Source of the DNA: OCS116 sp051531935 | GTDB lineage: Bacteria; Pseudomonadota; Alphaproteobacteria; Rhizobiales; OSC116 | Direction of reading: 5' to 3' | DNA: 64,000 bases | Assembly: GCA_051531935.1 (NCBI GenBank) | Contig: JAOPTR010000016.1 | Span: 1-64,000, forward strand | In this document: in pieces, positions 16,454 to 26,350 of the stretch | Numbering within the stretch: position 1 is the stretch's first letter | Layout of the letters: the number at the start of each line of letters is the position of its first letter | The notes under the pieces: model-generated | Database searches by the model: none | Told to the model about the DNA's origin: nothing | Seen by the model: only the letters and a program-made list of their open reading frames with translations | Made by a program: the position numbers and the translations under genes

Positions 16454-17698
16454 TTAAATTCGAACCTTTTGCAAATCAGACATAATTAAATCATTCGATT
16501 TATTACTCACTCCAAACTCAGCTGCATATTCACTCCAGCTGCCAATAGCTGACTCTACTTGTTCTAATATCTCCCTAATTGATTGCTCGTTTAGATCCGC
16601 TTTCTTCCCAAGCTCCATCAAATGCTGGCGAGTAATGTCCTTACCGTGGCCCAAAACTGTTGTAGAATGTTCACCCCCAGGGCCAACACACCAAGTCAAA
16701 TCATATACAGGAGACATATGCCATTGCCCATCTCTCTCCATAATGTAACTAAACTGACGCGCATGATCATCACGATTATGCGAAAGCACGTTAAAGACCG
16801 CTAAAGTGAACATTTTTTTACATTCTCTTTGATCTCTAGTCACAGATCTTGTCAAAAGAATGAGGTCTTTATAATCAAGTTGCGGAATACGAATATCAGT
16901 ATAAAGCAGCCCGCTAGCTGAATGAACGTGAACCCTTTTATTCCCAATTTTATCAAAACGTTTAGCTGCAAAATAAACCTGATCGCGTTGACCTGAAAGC
17001 AATCGCGTTTCTGGCATGATGAGACCTGCGTCTTTAGCCATCATTGAATACGCCATCTCTATTGCCGCAATATCATCAGGATCATCCCGCCCAGGAAATT
17101 TAACAAGATAATGCTCATACCCCATTGGAGCGACACCAATGCCATGAACAGCGTGTCCTTCCTCATTCACGGCAATTAGAGCCTTTGGTCGTGCACCGCC
17201 TGGTGATCCGCCATTCCTACCTAGAATCAACAGAACCTCACTAACATCACCTGACAACACCAATTGCGCGTCTGCAGCAAGCACATCGAGGTCTAATACC
17301 GCCGCCTCATTTCCCCAAACATCGATTGCTGGAGCATAAGACAGCGCACCAATACCATTGCTGCCAACGCAAGCAAGCCTATCAAGCGGCGATAATGTCG
17401 CTGGTTCAATTCCAAGCTGACGTGCACGTCGATCTACGAGCAATCGCCCCCAGCCATCTGGCAAACTGTCATGAAATACACCATGCAATCCCTCAAATAC
17501 TTTAACATCAAACGACGGATGCAGCCCGCCTTCTGTTCTATAATGGACGGGAGAAATATTAATCCCAGAATCTAAAAAATTTTGATCATACTCTAAATAT
17601 GCAACCTTATCTCTGTACGCAATCCTGCCAACAATTTGAACATCATCAAAATCCCAACGCAAACTCACATCAATCGGAATATCTGCCGTAATTTTCAT
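16454..17698 (-). CDS. hipA: HipA-family toxin (second copy, different subfamily)
   Basis: A 414-residue HipA-type kinase. Motifs are the Gly-rich P-loop GRNGGSPGGARPKALI near residue 165, the catalytic loop SHNRDDHARQF and the metal site SPVYDLTW. It is only distantly related to the HipA at 7205-8431; the N-terminal subdomain and P-loop differ. Its start overlaps the antitoxin stop by 4 bp. It probably phosphorylates a tRNA synthetase or another protein target; the target cannot be read from sequence. Confidence 0.9.
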   Translation of the reverse strand: MKITADIPIDVSLRWDFDDVQIVGRIAYRDKVAYLEYDQNFLDSGINISPVHYRTEGGLHPSFDVKVFEGLHGVFHDSLPDGWGRLLVDRRARQLGIEPATLSPLDRLACVGSNGIGALSYAPAIDVWGNEAAVLDLDVLAADAQLVLSGDVSEVLLILGRNGGSPGGARPKALIAVNEEGHAVHGIGVAPMGYEHYLVKFPGRDDPDDIAAIEMAYSMMAKDAGLIMPETRLLSGQRDQVYFAAKRFDKIGNKRVHVHSASGLLYTDIRIPQLDYKDLILLTRSVTRDQRECKKMFTLAVFNVLSHNRDDHARQFSYIMERDGQWHMSPVYDLTWCVGPGGEHSTTVLGHGKDITRQHLMELGKKADLNEQSIREILEQVESAIGSWSEYAAEFGVSNKSNDLIMSDLQKVRI

Positions 17699-17994
17699 TT
17701 TATAGTCCCCCGCAGCGGTTCTTTCTTACGCTTCAACACTTCATCAATGCTATCAAATTTTGGTTTTAACAGTAGTTTCTCAAGCGCCCCCTCATCACCA
17801 AGCGCTGTCACAAGCTTAATAAACGAAATTAAAGAAATCTGGCCTGAGCGTTCAAATTTTTTAAGAGTACCGAAAGGCACACCACTACGATTAGCGAGCC
17901 CTTCTTGGGTTAGTTTTTGCGCTAATCTTCGATTCTTAACACGAAGAGCCAATTCAGTCGATATATCATCAGATGAAAGAAATACAAAAGTCAC
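17695..17994 (-). CDS. hipB: Xre-family antitoxin of the second HipBA pair
   Basis: A 99-residue protein with an Xre helix-turn-helix (ALRVKNRRLAQKLTQEGLANRSGVPFGTLKKFERSG) and a basic C-terminus. The extra N-terminal strand (MTFVFLSSDD) is typical of antitoxins paired with this HipA subgroup. Stop and start of the two genes overlap (ATGA). The upstream dyad agatactatcatatct at 18029-18044 may be its operator. Confidence 0.88.
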   Translation of the reverse strand: MTFVFLSSDDISTELALRVKNRRLAQKLTQEGLANRSGVPFGTLKKFERSGQISLISFIKLVTALGDEGALEKLLLKPKFDSIDEVLKRKKEPLRGTIK

Positions 17995-18270
17995 AATAAT
18001 ATCCGTTATATTTAAAAATTACTCATAAAAGATACTATCATATCTATAAAATTATGGTAGAAATTTTAAAAAATAAATAAATCGCGGAATGTTTCAAAAA
18101 TGTTTGCAGAGAAATAACATTTTAAAACCATCAAAAGAATGACCAAATTTATATATAATATGTTATATTACATTTAGAACATCGTGAAACATTATTACAT
18201 TCAGGCTATATCCCATGGCCCAATTAGTTTTTAACCCCTCAAACTTTAGCGAATGAATTAAATATCTTCC

Positions 18271-18483
18271 TCATTTTTCTTTCCTGGCCCTCTTGAAAGC
18301 ATGATCATTATCTAAAAACCCAGCAATCATATATGGAATAAGCTCTTCGATGCTTTCCTTACTTCCATAAGTCTGTTCGTAAATCTCTGCGTAATCAATC
18401 ATTGCATCATGGATTTCGGGATTGAGCACAATGTTGATTTTTACTGGTGTGCGTTTTGGTAATTTTGATAATTTTAAGGCCAT
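18271..18483 (-). CDS. DUF2274 conjugation-associated protein
   Basis: A 70-residue protein from ATG 18483 (MALKLSKLPKRTPVKINIVL). This is preferred over ATG 18498, which overlaps the trbI stop, because aaaggg lies 6 nt upstream and DUF2274 proteins begin this way. The middle reads IHDAMIDYAEIYEQTYG, typical of the family. DUF2274 genes regularly close trb operons directly after trbI. It is probably a small RHH-like protein; function unknown. Confidence 0.82.
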   Translation of the reverse strand: MALKLSKLPKRTPVKINIVLNPEIHDAMIDYAEIYEQTYGSKESIEELIPYMIAGFLDNDHAFKRARKEK

Positions 18484-18494
18484 GCTTAACCCTT

Positions 18495-19772
18495 TCATTT
18501 ATATGGTTTGAGAATAATGTCTTTATGGACAATGACGCTTAGTGGATAACCAGGACGTATCTTAATGGTCGGTTGAACGTCAATTTGGCGTTCTACAAGC
18601 TTCTGCCCTGCCCGATTAATATTCTTTTCAGAACCGTCTTGAATGGCTTGGTCAATTTCGCTCTCGCCATTAAAGGCAAGCTCTGCACCAACACTCAATA
18701 ATGTTGACAAAGAAATACCAAGAATTAGATTCCAAGTATGAAAATCAACTTGATCCTCAAGTCCTGCATAACCACCTGGATCGGTTGCGGGTAGGTTATC
18801 GATTACGACCGACAGGCCATTAGGTAAAATCAAACGCTGCCACACAACCAATGCACGTGATTGTCCAAAACTAACTTTTGAATCATATTTTCCTAATATG
18901 CGTGTACCTTGCGGAATGAGTAAATGATTGCCAGTCACAGTGTCGTAAACAGGTGTTGTGACTTGTGCTATCACTGTGCCAGGCAGGTCGGAGTTCAAAC
19001 CAGTTATGAGGCTTGCTGCAATGACTGTTCCCGCCATGACCTGATATGGCGATATTGGTGTCTGCATTTCAAAGGGATTGTAGATCGATTTATCTGGGCC
19101 ATTATTTAAGAATGCAGATTTATCTGTTTGCCCATTCTGATCAACATTTGACTGCCCATCACCACCCTGCCCTAAAATTGATGGTAAGTTCGCGCCAAAT
19201 ACCTGATTAGCGGTTGCGGCAAAATCCGAATTATAAACATTTAATGGGTTTTGTGGTTGTGGATTTGCTTCAGCTGATTTTGACCGTGGCGTAATTTGAA
19301 AGAATATCGAAGATTCACGACCTTGTTGTTTGCGCTGTGCCAACCTAATTCGTTGAGCACGTTTTACATCATCTAATGGATCAGCAAGAAAAGGCGTAGA
19401 ATTGTTCAACGCGGGAGGCGGTGTCAAACCTGCCCTCGCCTCAGCGTCCAATACCGCACCACCTAACTCGCCCGGCAATGGCGCTCCAAGTTTTGGAGGC
19501 TCATAACCTTGATAGTCCTGCGGTAGGCTATTCAAGTTTTCTGGGGTCTCCTTGTTCTGAATATTATATAGCTGCTTTCCCTTCTTACTATCAATTGAGT
19601 GAGGTTGAAGTGCATAAAAGGTGGCGACAAAAATTAACACCATACCTGTACCAGTCATTCCAATTAAAAGTTTACGATTAAGCCGTGTGACAGGCCTTGG
19701 CTGCGCCCTCAGCTCCAAGTCTTCGGGCGATAGTTTGTCAGTTTTCTTGGCACTTAAAAAATCATCCTTCAT
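18495..19772 (-). CDS. trbI: TrbI/VirB10 conjugal transfer protein
   Basis: A 425-residue VirB10-type protein. A short cytoplasmic N-terminus leads to a single transmembrane helix (LLIGMTGTGMVLIFVATFYAL, residues 35-55), then a Pro/Gln-rich periplasmic spacer and the C-terminal TrbI domain with PVYDTVTGNHLLIPQGTRILGKYDSKVSFGQSRALVVW. It spans both membranes and links the inner-membrane ATPases to the outer pore. It starts 4 bp inside the end of trbG. Intact; a short relic of a second copy lies 2.3 kb downstream. Confidence 0.95.
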   Translation of the reverse strand: MKDDFLSAKKTDKLSPEDLELRAQPRPVTRLNRKLLIGMTGTGMVLIFVATFYALQPHSIDSKKGKQLYNIQNKETPENLNSLPQDYQGYEPPKLGAPLPGELGGAVLDAEARAGLTPPPALNNSTPFLADPLDDVKRAQRIRLAQRKQQGRESSIFFQITPRSKSAEANPQPQNPLNVYNSDFAATANQVFGANLPSILGQGGDGQSNVDQNGQTDKSAFLNNGPDKSIYNPFEMQTPISPYQVMAGTVIAASLITGLNSDLPGTVIAQVTTPVYDTVTGNHLLIPQGTRILGKYDSKVSFGQSRALVVWQRLILPNGLSVVIDNLPATDPGGYAGLEDQVDFHTWNLILGISLSTLLSVGAELAFNGESEIDQAIQDGSEKNINRAGQKLVERQIDVQPTIKIRPGYPLSVIVHKDIILKPYK

Positions 19773-20770
19773 TTGGCAACCTCACCATCTGTACGGCTGA
19801 TACGAACAACCAATTGCGGATATTGGCCAAGACGCAATTCTGCGGCTGCAAATAGCTGGTCTACGATATAGAAACGGCCTTTCACGCGATAATTGACAAG
19901 CTGGTTTTCACCTTCAGAACCAACAACAAATAATGGCGGGGCTTCGCCTTGAATGATACCGCTTGGGAACTCGATATACACCTTACGGCCATCATCAAAC
20001 ACCTGTGTTGGCTTCCAAGGTGCATTATCGCCAGTTATTCCATAGCGGAATTTGATGCGGTTTAAATCAATGCCGTAATCAACCACTTTATTGTCAGCTT
20101 GCTCTGCTTTTGCGGCAATGCGCCGAAGTGAAGTCAGCTCGCCATGCGGATAATTCCATGAGATTGAAGCCATGTAAGTGGTTTCAAAGCTTTGCATTTC
20201 TAAATGATAAGCTCGTTTATCAGTGGTAATAACCAGATTGGTTTTTAAATCTTTGGCCGTTGGTTTGACTAAAATATGCACCTGAGATTCATTGCCAATA
20301 CCCGATTTTGTATCACCCAAAACCCAACGAACCGTATCACCAGCCGATACCGACAAAAGTTCTTCCCCTTCTTGCAAGGCAATATCTGTCACTTGTTCGG
20401 GCGCGGCATAAAGCTGATATAATGCGCCTTTGGTGTATGGGTAAACCTGAATTGCATTGATGTAACCATCTTTAACAGGCTCTAAACGAGCAGCTTTATT
20501 AGCATTTTCAACTCTGTTAGCAGGTTCTAATTCATCTGATAAATCAATTTTAATATCGTCACGAATATCAATTGGCTTCAACTGTCCTGGCAATGCCAAA
20601 GGTTCTGGAATTGCCACAACTTCAAATGGCAATAAAGGGGCTTGCTCAACAAGTGCTGGCTCAAAATCCTCTGTATCATATGAGATCAGGGGTGGTTTGT
20701 TCTTGGTTGCACATGCAGATACGCTTAGAGCCAGTGCGGTTGAGAATAAAAGTTTAGTGGCAAAATTCAT
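19769..20770 (-). CDS. trbG: TrbG/VirB9 outer-membrane-complex protein
   Basis: A 333-residue VirB9-type protein with a secretion signal ending in a lipobox (LSVSAC, Cys at about 19), so it is likely a lipoprotein. The CagX/VirB9 domain occupies the C-terminal two thirds (TDKRAYHLEMQSFETTYMASISWNYP, GRFYIVDQLFAAAELRLG). No separate VirB7/TrbH lipoprotein is visible, so this protein may carry the membrane anchor itself. Its ATG overlaps the trbF stop (TAATG). Confidence 0.93.
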   Translation of the reverse strand: MNFATKLLFSTALALSVSACATKNKPPLISYDTEDFEPALVEQAPLLPFEVVAIPEPLALPGQLKPIDIRDDIKIDLSDELEPANRVENANKAARLEPVKDGYINAIQVYPYTKGALYQLYAAPEQVTDIALQEGEELLSVSAGDTVRWVLGDTKSGIGNESQVHILVKPTAKDLKTNLVITTDKRAYHLEMQSFETTYMASISWNYPHGELTSLRRIAAKAEQADNKVVDYGIDLNRIKFRYGITGDNAPWKPTQVFDDGRKVYIEFPSGIIQGEAPPLFVVGSEGENQLVNYRVKGRFYIVDQLFAAAELRLGQYPQLVVRISRTDGEVAK

Positions 20771-21471
20771 TATTTTGTTCCTCCTAATGTTTGAACATCC
20801 CGCGACCAGTTAAGGCCGTGAACGTAAAGTCCAAGTGGGTTTTTTCGTAAGATTTCTATGTCAGTTGGTTTCTGGAATATGACCGTCAAAATGGCGGTGT
20901 ATGATTCCTGCGTTTGAAAAGTGCCGCTTAGATAGTGACGCTCATTCCATTTCACCTGAAAGCTATCGCCTGAAGCTCTGACCACACTGGTAATCTCGAC
21001 CGCAACTGAACGACGACCAATTTCTTTAAAAGGATCATTTTCTCGCGCATATTCGTTTAGAACTTGAGCTGCTTGGTCGGTTACAAAATCATATGCCGCT
21101 TCCCATTGCTGTTTAAGAACAACGGGGTCAATGGAAACGGCACGAATGCGTTTTATAAACTCAGCCATGTGATAGGCCGTTTGAGCATCTGTCGGACGAT
21201 ATTCAACATCGGCAATACCAACCGATTTGACCTCACCAATATTATTCACTTCAATTATATAAGGGGTGATTTTGGTTTGTAAGCTCTGCCATATAAGCGC
21301 GGCTGATAGCGTTGCTGTTAAAAACAATCCACCATATGCCATCAACCGCCAATTCTTGGCCTGTGAGCGAGCTGAACCTATTCGTTCATCCCAAACCTGA
21401 GCAGCTTTCTGGTATGGAGTGGTAGCGGCTGGCGTTTCCCCATACTTGTTTGTTGGTCGTTTAAAAATCAT
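20770..21471 (-). CDS. trbF: TrbF/VirB8 inner-membrane protein
   Basis: A 233-residue VirB8-type protein with a cytoplasmic start (RPTNKYGETPAATTPYQKAAQVWDERIGSA), one transmembrane helix at about residues 45-63 and a periplasmic NTF2-like domain. The segment RNPLGLYVHGLNWSRDV near the end is the TrbF signature. It is a scaffold between the inner-membrane complex and VirB9/VirB10. Overlaps trbL by 4 bp. Confidence 0.94.
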   Translation of the reverse strand: MIFKRPTNKYGETPAATTPYQKAAQVWDERIGSARSQAKNWRLMAYGGLFLTATLSAALIWQSLQTKITPYIIEVNNIGEVKSVGIADVEYRPTDAQTAYHMAEFIKRIRAVSIDPVVLKQQWEAAYDFVTDQAAQVLNEYARENDPFKEIGRRSVAVEITSVVRASGDSFQVKWNERHYLSGTFQTQESYTAILTVIFQKPTDIEILRKNPLGLYVHGLNWSRDVQTLGGTK

Positions 21472-22802
21472 TCTTCACCTTCCTTTAAAACTGGGCTTCC
21501 ACCTGCACCACCTCTGTCGCCATCGCGAAGAGTGTGAGCTGCAACGGAAGCGCCTTCGCGAATATGTTGACTACGTTTGAGATTATTGGCCCATTCAGGT
21601 GCAGCCTCTAAGCCACCTTGATTTCCAAATGAAGCATCAGGCGTTGGCAACGAACCACCTGTTGCGGTAAAACCAGATTTCTCACCCGCATTAAATGAGC
21701 TTTGCATCGAAGTTTTTGCGCTAGTTGCAGCCTTTGTCATTCCTTGGGATACAGTGCCAACTCCAGCTTTTGCAACACTAGAAACTCCTGCTGCGACTCC
21801 AGCTGCACCTGATTTACCAGATGATGATTTACCCAAATTATATGAAGCGCTTGCACCGCCTGCCATTGACGAACCTGCTTTTACCGCTGACCCTGCAGCA
21901 CTTCCTGCAAGTTTTGCACCTGCACCAACTGCGCTTGCAGCGGCAACTGTTCCTAGACCCAAACCAAGGGCAGAACCTGCGACTGCACCTGCTCCTAATT
22001 GCGGTGCACCAGAAATTAAACCTGCGGCAACACTTGGTCCAAATATGCCAAGCATAAATAACGCCAATGATGCTAGTACAGTCGACAAAGCTTGTTCAAG
22101 GGTGATTGAGCCAGGAGTGAATGAGGAGGAAAAACTAGAAAATATGGTTGAACCGATGCCAACAATGATTGCCAAAACCATCAACTTGATGCCGCTAGAA
22201 ATAATATTGCCAATGACTTTTTCGGCAAGAAATGACGTTTTGCCCCATATTGCAAATGGAATGAGTACAAAACCAGCAAGAGCTGTAAGTTTGAATTCTA
22301 ATATCGTAATAAAAAGCTGAATCGATAAAACGAAAAATGTGATCAGCACTACAATCCATGCAAAACACAAAACAAAAATGGTTACAAAATTCTCGAAGAA
22401 AGCAATGGGGCCAATTAGGTTGCCAACTTCTTCTAAAATAGGCGCGGCAGCATCATATCCTGTGGCGGCAATAAACCCAGGCCGCAAAAGATTTGTGATT
22501 GTTAAACCAGTACCAGTTGCATTTAAACCAAGACCCGCAAAACTTTGGAAAATAATGTTAGCAAGAAATTGGAAGTTACCGATGATGTATGCGAATGCAC
22601 CAACATAAAGCACCTTCTTAATCAACGCAGGGATAACAGACTTATCATCGGCCATCGCCCAATACAGGCCAGCCAATGTTATATCAATGCCGATTAATAT
22701 CGAAGTCAAGAATGCAACATCAGGCGTAAGTAACCCAAAGCCACTATCAATATAAGCGACAAATGTCGTCATAAATTGGTCAATAATATTCAAATCATTC
22801 AT
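21468..22802 (-). CDS. trbL: TrbL/VirB6 polytopic membrane protein
   Basis: A 444-residue VirB6-type protein. Six or seven hydrophobic segments lie in the first 300 residues, followed by a long Ala/Gly/Ser-rich, low-complexity C-terminal tail (KAGSSMAGGASASYNLGKSS, then VAKAGVGTVSQGMTKAATSA). The TrbL start is typical (IIDQFMTTFVAYIDSGFGLL). It forms part of the inner-membrane channel. The 130-bp gap to trbJ contains no clear trbK entry-exclusion gene. Confidence 0.93.
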   Translation of the reverse strand: MNDLNIIDQFMTTFVAYIDSGFGLLTPDVAFLTSILIGIDITLAGLYWAMADDKSVIPALIKKVLYVGAFAYIIGNFQFLANIIFQSFAGLGLNATGTGLTITNLLRPGFIAATGYDAAAPILEEVGNLIGPIAFFENFVTIFVLCFAWIVVLITFFVLSIQLFITILEFKLTALAGFVLIPFAIWGKTSFLAEKVIGNIISSGIKLMVLAIIVGIGSTIFSSFSSSFTPGSITLEQALSTVLASLALFMLGIFGPSVAAGLISGAPQLGAGAVAGSALGLGLGTVAAASAVGAGAKLAGSAAGSAVKAGSSMAGGASASYNLGKSSSGKSGAAGVAAGVSSVAKAGVGTVSQGMTKAATSAKTSMQSSFNAGEKSGFTATGGSLPTPDASFGNQGGLEAAPEWANNLKRSQHIREGASVAAHTLRDGDRGGAGGSPVLKEGEE

Positions 22803-22932
22803 AATTTTACAAGCGCCTCTTAGGGTACAGTTGTGGTTGCGTCAGAAAATATGATCTAACGTTTTGTATTTTTGGTGCGTTGAAACAGAATTTGTTTAGT
22901 AAACAATTCCAACGCTCTAAATTTTGAAATGC

Positions 22933-23664
22933 CTAGTGTGAGTAGGCTGAACCATCACCCAAGAAATTCGTAAATCTCGCGCGGGCTTGTTCCTTGGTTT
23001 GCAAGGCAGCGGCTTGGTTTAATGCTTCGGCTCGTGCAGATGCAGCCAATAAGCTCTGCAATTGCATGTTTTGTTTTGCAGTTAAAGCCTGAATCTGATT
23101 GCCTGCTTGCATGACTTGCAAATTACCCGTTGCGCCCTGACTGTCAGAAATCAAACCATCCAAGATAGTTTGATCATTTCGTACTTGTTCAACAACCGTG
23201 GCCTGAACGTGCATTGAATGTTGAAAGCCTTGTTTCGCCTGCTGCCATATGGCTTTCGCATCATTAAATATCTGATTGTTCGATGTGGCATCAGAATATT
23301 CATCAGGATATAAGTTTTGGAATTTCTGATCTATTTCAGAAATCTTATATGCAACGCCATTCGCATTGCTAATAAGGTTGTCCAATTGGTGCAAAGATGA
23401 TTGCAAATTGGCTGCAACTGAGCCTGGCAACTTAATCAAGTTCTTGGCTTGGTTGATGAGCATTTGAGCATCATTTTGAAGCTGACTGATTTGATTGTTT
23501 ATCTGCTGAAGAGTTTTTGCCGCATCTACAATATTTTGGCCGAAAGCTCCTGCATCAAACACTGGCAAAGCGAAAGCGTGGGCTTGATATGTTGGCTGTG
23601 ATAGTGCCAAAGCACTAATCATGACGGCAAATAAAGGGCGTTTGAATTTTAGGGGAATATTCAT
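22933..23664 (-). CDS. trbJ: TrbJ/VirB5 minor pilin-like protein
   Basis: A 243-residue exported protein. The start at 23664 (MNIPLKFKRPLFAVMISALAL) is preferred because a signal peptide with probable cleavage after AHA (residue about 30) follows; the open frame extends 33 codons further into trbE. The mature part is helical and Gln-rich (KTLQQINNQISQLQNDAQMLINQAKNLI), as in TrbJ. VirB5 proteins sit at the pilus tip. Confidence 0.92.
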   Translation of the reverse strand: MNIPLKFKRPLFAVMISALALSQPTYQAHAFALPVFDAGAFGQNIVDAAKTLQQINNQISQLQNDAQMLINQAKNLIKLPGSVAANLQSSLHQLDNLISNANGVAYKISEIDQKFQNLYPDEYSDATSNNQIFNDAKAIWQQAKQGFQHSMHVQATVVEQVRNDQTILDGLISDSQGATGNLQVMQAGNQIQALTAKQNMQLQSLLAASARAEALNQAAALQTKEQARARFTNFLGDGSAYSH

Positions 23665-23674
23665 GTTCAATCTC

Positions 23675-26098
23675 CTATTGGTTTTGAGGGTAGATATCGA
23701 TGAGCGAGTTTGCCCATTCGAGGTTTTTGTGGGTGAGGAAACTCGATACAAAATCGCCCCCACCTTCGGCGATAACTTGATCTAACAATTGATGATCTTG
23801 TTTTGAGGAAGAGGCCGTAAAAGCCAATGCAATCGGTCCAAGCGCCAAATCAAACAGTCTATTGCCTTTACTGCTTTGGAAATAATATTCACGTTTGGCT
23901 GCAGCTTGCGAAATTATGGCAATCTGCCGAACATTGAGGCCAAATGACTCATATATTTTATGTTGTTGTGGCTCTAAGGCTCTCTCATTGGGCAAAAATA
24001 TGCGACTTGGGCAGGATTCTATCAAAGCAGGTGCGATGCTGCTGTTGGTAATATCTGATAATGATTGTGTTGCAAAAATTACAGATACGTTGCGTTTACG
24101 CAGAGTTTTGAGCCATTCGCGTATACGCCCTGCAAACTCTGGATCATCTAGAAAAACCCATGCCTCGTCGAGAATGAGTAAGGTAGGTTTACCGTCGAAT
24201 TTTTCTTCAAGCCGATGGAACAGATAGGTCAGAGTTGGAAGCACTGCACTTTTTGTGTGCATCAGTTCCTCCATTTCAAAACATTGGACAGAACCAAGAT
24301 TCAATTTATCTAAATCAGCATCTAACAATCGCCCATGTGGCCCAGACAATGTATAGGGCTGCAAAGCCTGCCTCAGTACATTGCTTTGAAGCAATGCAGA
24401 CAAACCAGTTAAAGTACGCTCTCCCATTGGAGCTTGTGACAGGCTCACTAATGCTGACCAAATTCCTTCTTTATATTCTGGCGTGAGGACAATTTCTTCA
24501 TGTGCGATAAGGTCGCAAACCCATTCATGCGCCCACACTCTTTGATTTGCATCATCGATATTAGCAAGTGGTTGGAATGCGGCTTCGCCAATATCATCCG
24601 CGCCACCTAAGTCAAACCATGTGCCACCCATTGCCAAAGTCGCGGTTCTGGCCGATCCACCTTTATCAAAAATATAGACTTGTGAATCCTCATAACGTCG
24701 GAACTGCATCGCAATCAGTGAAAGTAAAACAGATTTACCTGCACCTGTAGGACCGACCACAATGGAATGACCAACATCACCTTGATGTAGATTCAAACGA
24801 AATGGCGTTGCACCACCCGTTTCGGCCATCAGCAATGATGGTGCATTAAAATGTTCGTTATTTTCCTGACCTGCCCAAACCGACGAAAGCGGTGTCATAT
24901 GAGCAAGATTCAAACTTGAAATGATTGGTTGCCTAACATTGGCATATGTTTGGCCGGGCAAGCTTCCTAGCCACGCATCAACCGCATTGACGGTTTCGTT
25001 AATTGTCGTGAAGCCAGCGCTATTTACTGTACGCTCGACAATTCGGAGCTTTTCATCAACGAGAGCAATATCAATGTCCCAAACGGTAATAGTGGTCGTG
25101 AAATATCCATAGGAAACAAGATCGCCACCCAATTCTTGCATTGCAGCATCGGCATCAAAAACCTTGTTATCAGCATCAGTATCGACCAAGACTGATTGCT
25201 CATTAGTCATAACCTCTTTCAGAATTGACATGACACTTTTGCGTTTGGCAAACCATTGGCGCCTATATTTACCGAGAACTTTTATGCCCTCAACTTTGTC
25301 CATAGAAATGAAACGTGAAGACCAACGATAAGAAATACCGAGATTATTAAGTGCGTCTAATATTCCTGCTGTGGTCGAGCCTGGAAACGAAGTGACGGTA
25401 ATAATCCGCATATGGGCATCACCCAACATTGGCGCAAGGCCGCCAATTAAAGCGCAATCAGCTAGGATTGCATCTAGGTAAAGCGGGATTTCTGGCGAAA
25501 CAACAGGATGGCGTTTTGTGGAAATAGTGCCATGTAAATAGGTCAATGTTTCTGCATCATCCAACATTTCCAACTCTGGCAATGTGCTAGCAAATAAATC
25601 AAAAGCACGGTCAGATTGATTGATGAACGCATTTAAATGATCGCGGGCATCAAAGCCCCTGTGATTGTCAGGTGTTTCAAGCAACAGGTCTTGGGCTTTG
25701 TTTGTGTGGTCTTCGGGTGGCAAATAACAGAGAGTTAGATAAAATGTTGAATCATAATGGGTCAAGTCAGCTTCAAATGCGCCTTTGCGTTCTTGTTCCA
25801 CCAACCATGATGCTAAATCTGGAAAATCAGATTCTGGATATTCAGAAATCTCATGGCGATCAGCCTCAAAGAATATCGCCCAACCAGAACCAAACCGTTT
25901 CAGCGCATCATTAATTCTGGCACTTGTGGCAACCAACTCGGATTGAGTTGATGAATCCAAATCTGGGCCGCGATAACGAGCGGTTCGTTGGAATGAACCG
26001 TCTTTATTCAGAACAATTCCTGGGGCAATTAACGCTGCCCAAGGCAAGTAATCGGCAAGACGGTTTGGGCGTTTTTGATATTCTCTAAGATTAAACAT
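23675..26098 (-). CDS. trbE: TrbE/VirB4 conjugation ATPase
   Basis: An 807-residue VirB4-type ATPase with an N-terminal CagE/TrbE domain and C-terminal P-loop domain. Walker A is VVGPTGAGKSVLLSLIA and Walker B is PTLLILDEAWVFLDD; IFATQSLSDI follows as the sensor motif. It powers pilus assembly and substrate passage at the inner membrane. Start MFNLREYQKRPNRLADYLPW is canonical and abuts trbD directly. Confidence 0.96.
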   Translation of the reverse strand: MFNLREYQKRPNRLADYLPWAALIAPGIVLNKDGSFQRTARYRGPDLDSSTQSELVATSARINDALKRFGSGWAIFFEADRHEISEYPESDFPDLASWLVEQERKGAFEADLTHYDSTFYLTLCYLPPEDHTNKAQDLLLETPDNHRGFDARDHLNAFINQSDRAFDLFASTLPELEMLDDAETLTYLHGTISTKRHPVVSPEIPLYLDAILADCALIGGLAPMLGDAHMRIITVTSFPGSTTAGILDALNNLGISYRWSSRFISMDKVEGIKVLGKYRRQWFAKRKSVMSILKEVMTNEQSVLVDTDADNKVFDADAAMQELGGDLVSYGYFTTTITVWDIDIALVDEKLRIVERTVNSAGFTTINETVNAVDAWLGSLPGQTYANVRQPIISSLNLAHMTPLSSVWAGQENNEHFNAPSLLMAETGGATPFRLNLHQGDVGHSIVVGPTGAGKSVLLSLIAMQFRRYEDSQVYIFDKGGSARTATLAMGGTWFDLGGADDIGEAAFQPLANIDDANQRVWAHEWVCDLIAHEEIVLTPEYKEGIWSALVSLSQAPMGERTLTGLSALLQSNVLRQALQPYTLSGPHGRLLDADLDKLNLGSVQCFEMEELMHTKSAVLPTLTYLFHRLEEKFDGKPTLLILDEAWVFLDDPEFAGRIREWLKTLRKRNVSVIFATQSLSDITNSSIAPALIESCPSRIFLPNERALEPQQHKIYESFGLNVRQIAIISQAAAKREYYFQSSKGNRLFDLALGPIALAFTASSSKQDHQLLDQVIAEGGGDFVSSFLTHKNLEWANSLIDIYPQNQ

Positions 26099-26350
26099 TT
26101 AAGTGTCCAGATAAGATTTATGACGTATATGACGCATAAGCACGTCCATGAATTGAGGGTCTTTCTTCGCGGCCATTACCGCGCCACCATGACCAATGAG
26201 CCATATGGCGACACCGACAAACCACAATTGAAGACCTAAACCGATGGCTGCCGCTAGCGTACCAATGATAATCGCCACGTTGCGGGGAACACCACCGAGC
26301 AATATTGGCTCGGTGAGTGAACGATGTAATGGGATTACAAAACCTTCCAT
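26099..26350 (-). CDS. trbD: TrbD/VirB3 small membrane protein
   Basis: An 83-residue VirB3-type protein from ATG 26350 (MEGFVIPLHRSLTEPILLGG), a textbook TrbD start. Two hydrophobic stretches cover residues 24-53. The ATG overlaps the trbC stop (TAATG), which fixes the start; the longer open frame upstream is out of family. It connects VirB4 with the pilin pathway. Confidence 0.93.
   Translation of the reverse strand: MEGFVIPLHRSLTEPILLGGVPRNVAIIIGTLAAAIGLGLQLWFVGVAIWLIGHGGAVMAAKKDPQFMDVLMRHIRHKSYLDT

Noticed and set aside
21754..22320. Long plus-strand frame of 188 codons inside trbL
   Set aside because: It is the antisense of the Ala/Gly-rich trbL tail; Pro/Ala-rich composition is a shadow effect.
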